Positions 5,903-11,018 of a DNA stretch of 11,018 bases are shown here, piece after piece; position 1 is the first letter of the stretch, and each line of letters starts with the position of its first letter. The stretch covers positions 1 through 11,018 of the forward strand of contig CAZYPH010000078.1 of NCBI GenBank assembly GCA_964649095.1, written 5' to 3'. This DNA comes from CAZYPH01 sp964649095. GTDB taxonomy: Bacteria > Bdellovibrionota > UBA1018 > UBA923. Position numbers and translations under genes: made by a program. The notes beneath the pieces were generated by a model. It was not told the origin of the DNA. It searched no databases and was given only the letters and a program-made list of their open reading frames with translations.

Positions 5903-7048
5903 GTGAGTAGTTTGGAAATTTGTCCGCGTTTATTTCAAGTTCCGACAGCACACGGCATTCTAACGGGCCCGCAGTTTATGCCGGTGGGCACCCAGGCTAC
6001 CGTTAAGGGTGTTTTACCTAGAGATTTATTAGCTGCAGGCGCTCAAGTGGTTCTCAGTAATACCTATCACTTATATTTGCGCCCTGGGCACCAGCGTGTC
6101 GAGCGCTTAGGTGGCCTGCATAAGTTCATGAATTGGTCGGGCCCAATTTTGACGGATAGTGGCGGCTATCAAGTGTTTTCTTTGAAGCACTTGAATCGTG
6201 TTAGCGATGACGGTGTTGAGTTTCGTAGTCACTTAGATGGGTCAAAACATTTTTTTACGCCCGAGCTGTCGATGGAAATTCAGGCTGCACTTGGGGCCGA
6301 TATTGTAATGGCTTTTGATGAATGTCCGGCCCCGGAAGCCACTGATAAAGCCGTTGTACGGAAAAGCATGGAGCGCACGTTGGCCTGGGCCCAGCGCTGT
6401 CGCGATTATCGATTAAAGTCGCATCAAAAACTTTTCGGCATTGTGCAGGGCGGTATTTTTTTAGATTTGCGAGAAGAGTGTTTAGAGCGCCTACAAGCCA
6501 TGGGATTTGATGGTTATGCATTAGGTGGTTTGGCGATTGGTGAGCCCATTGCGGACATGTATCGCGTAGTGGCTGCTATGGCGCGTAGGTTACCTCAAGA
6601 CAAACCACGCTACCTTATGGGTGTGGGCACGCCACAAGACCTGGTAGTTTGCGCCGCGTACGGTGTCGATATGTTTGATTGTGTGATGCCATCTCGCAAC
6701 GCACGTAATGGGCAGTTGTTCACTAGCCAAGGCAAAGTAAATATAAAAAATGCTATGTATGCAGATGATGCTGCGTCTGTTGATGCTGCTTGTGTGTGTG
6801 TGGCGTGTGCTGATTATTCTAGGGCCTATTTGCGGCATCTATTTGTCGCACAAGAATTATTGAGTAGTACGTTGAACACGATTCACAATTTAACATATTA
6901 TTTGACCTTAATGGCGCGTGTGCGGCAGGTGATTGTTGCTTTTAAGGCCGGTCAATCCGTTCTCGAGACGCGTCAGGCACTGCGTGCTTTGGCTTTAGAA
7001 AATACGACCGATCCCGCAATGAACGCGCTTGTATCGCAGTATTTGTAG
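5903..7048 (+). CDS. tgt: tRNA-guanine transglycosylase, queuine/preQ1-inserting
   Basis: Tgt exchanges guanine 34 of tRNAs with GUN anticodons for preQ1, the committed tRNA step of queuosine synthesis. The 381-residue protein, close to the family's usual 370-380, shows DSGGYQVFSL (85-94, with the general acid/base Asp85), MAFDECP (136-142, base-recognition Asp139), GGLAIGEP (208-215), and VDMFDCVMPSRNARNG (255-270, with nucleophile Asp259). The zinc site is Cys297, Cys299, Cys302 and His328 in TIHN. The GTG at 5903 is the best start: it lies 5 nt after the GT4 stop and leaves the normal N-terminus (PRLFQVPTAHG, 8-18), though no strong ribosome site precedes it. A TTG at 5912 is an alternative. 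queA for the later step is in the same gene row. Confidence 0.97.
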   Translation: MSSLEICPRLFQVPTAHGILTGPQFMPVGTQATVKGVLPRDLLAAGAQVVLSNTYHLYLRPGHQRVERLGGLHKFMNWSGPILTDSGGYQVFSLKHLNRVSDDGVEFRSHLDGSKHFFTPELSMEIQAALGADIVMAFDECPAPEATDKAVVRKSMERTLAWAQRCRDYRLKSHQKLFGIVQGGIFLDLREECLERLQAMGFDGYALGGLAIGEPIADMYRVVAAMARRLPQDKPRYLMGVGTPQDLVVCAAYGVDMFDCVMPSRNARNGQLFTSQGKVNIKNAMYADDAASVDAACVCVACADYSRAYLRHLFVAQELLSSTLNTIHNLTYYLTLMARVRQVIVAFKAGQSVLETRQALRALALENTTDPAMNALVSQYL

Positions 7049-7091
7049 GCGTGCTCGATATCTTTTTAACGACATTACTTTTTGAGTGACG

Positions 7092-7196
7092 ATGTTAGAA
7101 TCACTTGAGAGAATGACCGATACGCGGCACAAAAATTCCGTAGTAGTCTTAGACTTCTGGGCCTTAAAACGCTTGGGGTGTCTTTTTTATAATTAA
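7092..7196 (+). CDS. Possible 34-codon small ORF between tgt and yajC
   Basis: An ATG at 7092, or a GTG two codons earlier at 7086, opens a frame of 34 codons ending at TAA 7194-7196. The peptide would begin MLESLERMTDTRHKN and end VVVLDFWALKRLGCLFYN. It has no signal peptide or clear membrane segment and I do not recognise it. A weak GAG at 7084-7086 precedes it. Its last two sense codons, TAT AAT, form the likely -10 of the yajC promoter. An ORF this short can easily occur by chance. If translated, it could be a leader peptide for the Sec operon, but that is speculation. Confidence 0.15.
   Translation: MLESLERMTDTRHKNSVVVLDFWALKRLGCLFYN
7164..7193 (+). promoter_or_regulatory. Likely sigma-70-type promoter for yajC-secD-secF-recJ
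   Basis: A perfect TATAAT at 7188-7193 is preceded at 18 bp by TTAAAA (7164-7169, 4 of 6 to TTGACA). Transcription would start near 7200, leaving a leader of about 20 nt that contains the GAGG ribosome site before yajC. It lies in the 172-nt gap after tgt, the widest gap between genes in the window. That makes it the most credible promoter here. Confidence 0.55.
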
Positions 7197-7206
7197 GAAT
7201 TAAAAT

Positions 7207-7210
7207 GAGG
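7207..7210 (+). promoter_or_regulatory. Ribosome binding site of yajC
   Basis: GAGG ends 10 nt before the ATG at 7221, with an A/T-only spacer apart from a single G. The layout matches the site before the metallohydrolase gene and supports the chosen yajC start. Confidence 0.6.
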
Positions 7211-7220
7211 TTTTAGATTT

Positions 7221-7517
7221 ATGAATCCAGCAGGTCCACAATCACCGTTGATGTCTTTGATTCCGTTAGTCGCTATTTTTGTGGTGATGTATTTTTTATC
7301 TATTCGTCCACAACAGAAAAAAATGCAGGAACATCGTAAATTATTAGAAGCTTTGAAAATTGGTGATGAAGTTGTTCTTAGCTCGGGTTTTTTAGGTCAA
7401 GTAGTCGAACTGCGCGATACGATTGTTGTTTTGGAAATTGCCAATGGCGTAAAAGTACGTGTGATGCGTCAGCAGATTAATCAAGTGAATCCAAAACTTC
7501 AGCAGGCGACGGCGTAA
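7221..7517 (+). CDS. yajC: Preprotein translocase subunit YajC
   Basis: A 98-residue single-span inner-membrane protein that associates with SecD-SecF in the Sec export machinery. A short N-terminus is followed by a membrane segment (about residues 9-27, ending in FLSIRPQQKK at 26-35). That motif and the following helix (MQEHRKLLEALKIGDEVV) are characteristic of YajC. The C-terminal part (GFLGQVVELRDTIVVLEIANGVKVRV, given as residues 57-82) forms the small beta-rich cytoplasmic domain. Length and position directly before secD are the usual ones. It is likely first in the operon driven from the promoter around 7164-7193. Confidence 0.96.
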   Translation: MNPAGPQSPLMSLIPLVAIFVVMYFLSIRPQQKKMQEHRKLLEALKIGDEVVLSSGFLGQVVELRDTIVVLEIANGVKVRVMRQQINQVNPKLQQATA

Positions 7518-7563
7518 GTTCAGTCATCTTTCAACGCATAGATAGAGGCTAAAAGTAGCACTT

Positions 7564-9354
7564 ATGGAAACAACTCCTACCAGCAGAACAGGTTCGGGAC
7601 GTCATACTTCTAGTAGACGTGGGTTAAAAAAATCATGGTGGTTTAAGTTTTTAGTTACCATCAGTGTTACCGTTTTAGCCGCATTGGTCGTGGCACCAAC
7701 TGCACTTAAAATTGATGTCGAAAACAGTTGGTTGCCGTTTAAAAAGAAAATCAACCTTGGCTTAGATCTGCAGGGTGGTGTGTACCTGGTCATGGGGGCC
7801 GATTTTAATAAAGTGTATGCTGAGGTCGTGAAACGCACGGTGGATAGTTTAATCACCGGAGCGGCGCAAAAGGGTGTTAGTTGCACTTTAAAAGACCTTC
7901 TGTCGGCGCGTGATGCCGATGATCCGGCTGTCTTGGTCGAGTGTGCATCTGAGGCCAATCGTAAGCAGCTTTACGACATACTAAAGGCCGATTACGAAAT
8001 TTTGCGTATTGTTCAGGATAACCAACTAACTTACGGGTTAGCCTTAACTAAAGCCTACCGTGAGAACGTACGCGAGCGCACTATTAGTCAAAGTATTGAG
8101 GTGGTGCGTAACCGTATTGACGAATTTGGTGTGTCGGAACCCGTCATCTCGTCCCGTGGTACCGATCGCCTGTCGATTGAATTGCCAGGTGTAAAAGATG
8201 TCGAACACGCTAAAGAGTTGATTGGTCGTACCGCAAAACTTGAGTTTAAAATTGTAGATAACGAATCCATGTCACCCGACGAGGTGGCCGCCTTGGTATC
8301 AGACATCGAGGCCAAAAATAATATCCGCTACAAAGAAGGCGAAAAGTTTTCGGAGTACGCACAGCGTATTAACGATTTAGCAAAAGGTAAAATTCCAGCA
8401 GGCACTGAGATCGCATTTCAACGCGAAGACGCGCGTCATAATGCGCAAACAGGGCAGGCCCCGGGTTTTGGTCGTGTGCCGTATCTTTTAAAGGCCCGCA
8501 CAGAAGTTACGGGTGATGATTTAAAGGATGCGTTTGCAACGATGGATCCTACGGATCAACGCCCTATTGTTAGTTTAAGTTTTAATGCCAAAGGCACACA
8601 GAATTTTGATCGTGTTACCGGCGAGAATTTGCATAAAGCCATGGCCATTGTTTTGGACGGTATCGTGCACATGGCCCCGGTTATTGAAAGCCGAATTTCC
8701 AACGGACAGGCCCGAATTACATTGGGGTCGTATGATAATCAGGCCGCATTACGCGAGGCCCAAGATATCGCCATCGTATTGCGTGCTGGTGCTTTACCTG
8801 CGCAATTAGATTTTTTAGAGCAGCGTGTGGTGGGGCCGAGTTTGGGTTTAGACAGTATCGAAAAGGGTAAGTTGGCTAGCATCATTGGTTGTCTTGCTGT
8901 GTTTGTATTTATGCTGCTGTATTATCGAGGTAGTGGTTTTGTGGCCGATATTTCGTTGATCATCAATGTTTTGTTGATGATGGCTATTCTGGTGGCATTA
9001 GACGCTACGTTGACATTGCCTGGTATTGCGGGAATTGCCTTAACCGTCGGTATCGCGGTCGATAGTAACGTTGTTATTTACGAGCGTATTCGTGAAGAGT
9101 TGCGTGCCGGTAAACCAATCGTCTTGGCGGTAGAGTCGGGGTTCGATAAGGCCTTCCGCACGATTTTAGATGCGAACGTAACCAACGCATTAGCGGCATT
9201 GATTTTGTTTAACTTTGGCTCAGGGTCGATCAAAGGCTTCGCCGTAACATTAATTGTGGGCATCGTGACAACGTTGTTTTCGGCCGTTTTCTTTTGCCGC
9301 ATGGTTTTTGATTTTTATTTAGAAAAGTGTAATCCGAAGCGTTTAAGCATCTAG
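7564..9354 (+). CDS. secD: Protein translocase subunit SecD
   Basis: SecD is the larger half of the SecDF membrane complex that uses the proton gradient to pull exported proteins out of the SecYEG channel. The 596-residue protein (E. coli about 615) has an N-terminal membrane helix (25-46) preceded by a basic Ser/Thr-rich tail. The KINLGLDLQGG motif follows (62-72). Next come a periplasmic region containing P1 (about 75-420) and a C-terminal bundle of five membrane helices (about 436-586). Asp500 in GIAVDSNVVIYERIREELR (496-514) is the conserved proton-path residue. ATG 7564 has GAGG at 7545-7548, spaced a rather long 15 nt. The 46-nt gap after yajC and 8-nt gap before secF indicate one operon. 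The sequence is intact with all hallmarks. Confidence 0.97.
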   Translation: METTPTSRTGSGRHTSSRRGLKKSWWFKFLVTISVTVLAALVVAPTALKIDVENSWLPFKKKINLGLDLQGGVYLVMGADFNKVYAEVVKRTVDSLITGAAQKGVSCTLKDLLSARDADDPAVLVECASEANRKQLYDILKADYEILRIVQDNQLTYGLALTKAYRENVRERTISQSIEVVRNRIDEFGVSEPVISSRGTDRLSIELPGVKDVEHAKELIGRTAKLEFKIVDNESMSPDEVAALVSDIEAKNNIRYKEGEKFSEYAQRINDLAKGKIPAGTEIAFQREDARHNAQTGQAPGFGRVPYLLKARTEVTGDDLKDAFATMDPTDQRPIVSLSFNAKGTQNFDRVTGENLHKAMAIVLDGIVHMAPVIESRISNGQARITLGSYDNQAALREAQDIAIVLRAGALPAQLDFLEQRVVGPSLGLDSIEKGKLASIIGCLAVFVFMLLYYRGSGFVADISLIINVLLMMAILVALDATLTLPGIAGIALTVGIAVDSNVVIYERIREELRAGKPIVLAVESGFDKAFRTILDANVTNALAALILFNFGSGSIKGFAVTLIVGIVTTLFSAVFFCRMVFDFYLEKCNPKRLSI

Positions 9355-9362
9355 GGGCACGT

Positions 9363-10298
9363 ATGTTAGAGATTTTACCAAGAAATTTAAATTTTGATTT
9401 TGTCGGCAGACGGTATTTTTTTCTCGCATTGTCGTTTGTTGCTGTTTTGGCCACCGTAATACTTTTGGCTACGAAGGGCTTAAATTACGGCATCGACTTT
9501 AGTGGTGGTGCTGAGGTTCAGATCAAACTTAAAAATGAGGTCGAGACCAGTGTGTTGCGTGGTTACCTTGATAAGGGTGGTTTTGAAAACTTAGTTCTTC
9601 AGCAATTGGGTGACCCCGCCCAGCGCGAGTATTTGGTGAAATTTAAAAGTGAGAACGACTCGGTGATTCAGGCTGCCGGAAAAAAAATGGAGAGTGTCCT
9701 CGGCGCTCATTTTGCTAGCGGTGAGTTTGAAGTGCAGCGAGTTGATGTGGTTGGGCCTCAAGCGGGTAAAGAACTGCGTAAGAGTGGGTTTTTATCGATC
9801 TTTTACACCTTGGTTTGTATTTTAGTTTATGTGGTGTTTCGTTTTGATTTGCGTTACGGACCGGGCGCGATCGCCGCATTGTTTCATGATGCCATGATTA
9901 CTCTAGGGATTTTTGTACTCACGCAGAAAGAGTTTTCTCTACAAATTGTGGCCGCGATTTTAACGATCATTGGTTATTCGAATAACGACACGATTATCGT
10001 CTTTGATAGGGTACGCGAAACGCTACGCGCTCATCCCGGTCGATCTTTAGAAGATAATATCAATCGCTCTATCAATGAAACATTGAGCCGCACTATTTTG
10101 ACTTCGGTGTGTACGCTGTTGGTCGTAGTGGCATTGATGATTTTTGGTGGCTCTGTGATTCATGATTTTGCTTTCACCATGTGTGTGGGCATTTTGGTAG
10201 GAACGTATTCCTCGGTGTTTATTGCATCGCCTACTGTGATTTTCTTAACGCATTGGCAAGAGGGGCGACGCAAGAATGGCTCCCAGCAGCGGGTTTGA
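9363..10298 (+). CDS. secF: Protein translocase subunit SecF
   Basis: SecF is the partner of SecD in the inner-membrane export motor. The 311-residue protein (typical 300-325) has a first membrane helix at about 18-36, and the KGLNYGIDFSGGAEVQI motif (38-54), which is a family signature. The short periplasmic P4 domain runs to about residue 138. It is followed by VGPQAGKELRKSG (130-142) and five C-terminal membrane helices. GYSNNDTIIVFDRVRE (204-219) contains conserved Asp209, Asp215 and Arg218; most homologues have Ile or Val in place of the first Asn. INETLSRTILTS (237-248) is also diagnostic. It starts 8 nt after secD. Its last 23 nt are shared with the start of recJ. Confidence 0.97.
   Translation: MLEILPRNLNFDFVGRRYFFLALSFVAVLATVILLATKGLNYGIDFSGGAEVQIKLKNEVETSVLRGYLDKGGFENLVLQQLGDPAQREYLVKFKSENDSVIQAAGKKMESVLGAHFASGEFEVQRVDVVGPQAGKELRKSGFLSIFYTLVCILVYVVFRFDLRYGPGAIAALFHDAMITLGIFVLTQKEFSLQIVAAILTIIGYSNNDTIIVFDRVRETLRAHPGRSLEDNINRSINETLSRTILTSVCTLLVVVALMIFGGSVIHDFAFTMCVGILVGTYSSVFIASPTVIFLTHWQEGRRKNGSQQRV
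10260..10265 (+). promoter_or_regulatory. Ribosome binding site fixing the recJ start inside secF
   Basis: GAGGGG within the secF coding end lies exactly 10 nt before ATG 10276. This is the strongest Shine-Dalgarno sequence in the window. It favours a recJ start that overlaps secF over the next in-frame ATG at 10342. Confidence 0.65.
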
Positions 10299-11018
10299 GT
10301 CTCATCGAGAAATTAGTGTTTATCTAAAGTGTAGCGATACCATGGCGCAGATTTTATGGCGCCGTGGTTTTCGTTCAACCGAAGCTATTGAAGAACTATT
10401 ACAGTTAGACCTCACGCGTTTGCCTAATCCGTTTTCATTGTACGATATGGACCGCGCCTGTGACCGTGTGGTGGAAGCCATTCTCGGTGATGAACAAATT
10501 GCGATCTACGGCGATTACGACGTCGATGGTACCTGCGGTGCGGTTGTTCTTAACGAGTTTTTAACGGACCTCGGTTTGACCGGTGTCACCGTGATACAGC
10601 CGAATCGTTTTAACGACGGTTATGGTGTGCATACCAAACTTTTGGCCCAATTGATCGAATCGGGGCATTCGCTCATTCTGACTGTGGATTGTGGGATCAC
10701 TGCAAACGAACCTATCGCATATGCTCAGGCCGAGGGGGCCGATGTTATTGTCATCGACCACCATAAGTTGGGCACAACGCTACCCGAGGCTTATGCTGTT
10801 GTAGATCCTCAGCGACCTGAAGACACATCCGGGTTGCGTAATTTGTGCGGGGCAGGACTGGCCTTCTTTTTTGTGATGGCCCTGCGCAATCGGCTGCGTG
10901 CCCAGTCGTATTTTGAATCGCGCCAGCAAAAAGAACCCAATCTCATGAAGTTACTCGATTTGGTTGCGGTGTCTACGGTGGCCGATTTGGTTGATATTCG
11001 TGGTGTGAATCGCATTTT
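10276..11018 (+). CDS. recJ: Single-stranded-DNA-specific exonuclease RecJ, N-terminal part (cut by window end)
   Basis: RecJ degrades single-stranded DNA 5' to 3' in recombination and mismatch or base-excision repair. The frame is open from ATG 10276 to the last base, giving 247 residues of a protein that is normally 550 or more. Visible DHH-family motifs are DYDVDG (80-85, metal ligands Asp80, Asp82 and Asp84), VDCGIT (137-142), IDHH (160-163), LCGAGLAFF (190-198) and STVADLVD (233-240). ILWRRGF (26-32) matches the usual start of the domain. That leaves the residues before it as a normal short N-terminal region and supports the early ATG. The next Met, codon 23 at 10342, would remove most of it. 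It overlaps secF by 23 nt and so is probably co-transcribed and coupled. Only the DHH domain is seen; the DHHA1 and OB parts lie outside. Confidence 0.95.
   Translation, partial: MAPSSGFESHREISVYLKCSDTMAQILWRRGFRSTEAIEELLQLDLTRLPNPFSLYDMDRACDRVVEAILGDEQIAIYGDYDVDGTCGAVVLNEFLTDLGLTGVTVIQPNRFNDGYGVHTKLLAQLIESGHSLILTVDCGITANEPIAYAQAEGADVIVIDHHKLGTTLPEAYAVVDPQRPEDTSGLRNLCGAGLAFFFVMALRNRLRAQSYFESRQQKEPNLMKLLDLVAVSTVADLVDIRGVNRI

Noticed and set aside
7146..7156. Small palindrome AGTCTTAGACT in the tgt-yajC gap as terminator
   Set aside because: It has only a 5-bp stem with a 1-nt centre and no T-run, so it would not act as a terminator.
7602..9454. Antisense open frames across secD and secF
   Set aside because: They are shadows of well-conserved membrane-protein genes, with no plausible ribosome sites or domains.
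10561..11015. Leftward genes at the right end
   Set aside because: The plus-strand frame there carries every RecJ N-terminal motif, so the leftward frames are antisense shadows.

Overview
The window is a chromosomal segment from a Gram-negative bacterium of moderate G+C. It has about 370 bp of unusual non-coding structured DNA, followed by ten genes that all read rightward. YajC, SecD and SecF, two lipopolysaccharide-type glycosyltransferases, and a SpoIID-domain protein in a genome that encodes outer-membrane-type glycans point to a deltaproteobacterium in the broad sense. The clustering of queA, tgt, yajC, secD, secF and recJ makes me favour the Bdellovibrionota, but this is inference from gene order and protein style, not a database result.

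Layout: (1) Positions 1-496 hold no convincing gene. They hold three long imperfect inverted repeats in tandem (1-129, 131-233, 252-368), then an A+T-rich leader to the first gene. (2) 497-2911: an exported SpoIID-type peptidoglycan enzyme and queA. (3) 2944-5897: a glyoxalase II-like metallohydrolase, a GT2 glycosyltransferase that overlaps it by 4 nt, and a GT4 glycosyltransferase with an Arg/Gly/Ser-rich N-terminal extension. (4) 5903-7048: tgt. (5) 7049-7220: an intergenic stretch with the best promoter in the window and a possible 34-codon ORF. (6) 7221-10298: yajC, secD and secF. (7) 10276 to the window end: the N-terminal part of recJ, which overlaps secF by 23 nt and runs off the edge.

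How the genes fit together: tgt and queA are consecutive steps of queuosine synthesis in tRNA. Tgt exchanges G34 for preQ1, and QueA adds the ribose-derived ring. YajC-SecD-SecF form the accessory complex that drives late steps of Sec protein export. The SpoIID-type protein and the two glycosyltransferases probably act on the envelope. RecJ is a 5'-3' single-strand DNA exonuclease for repair. Spacing is tight (overlaps or fewer than 60 nt) except at 7049-7220, so there are probably two transcription units, 497-7048 and 7221 onward, with a possible internal start at about 4483-4509.

The protein genes belong to known families. The least explained part is the tandem hairpin array at the left edge. 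Its arms share a 7-base word, TAGAGAG/CTCTCTA, which recurs at the start codon of the first gene and would allow alternative pairings.
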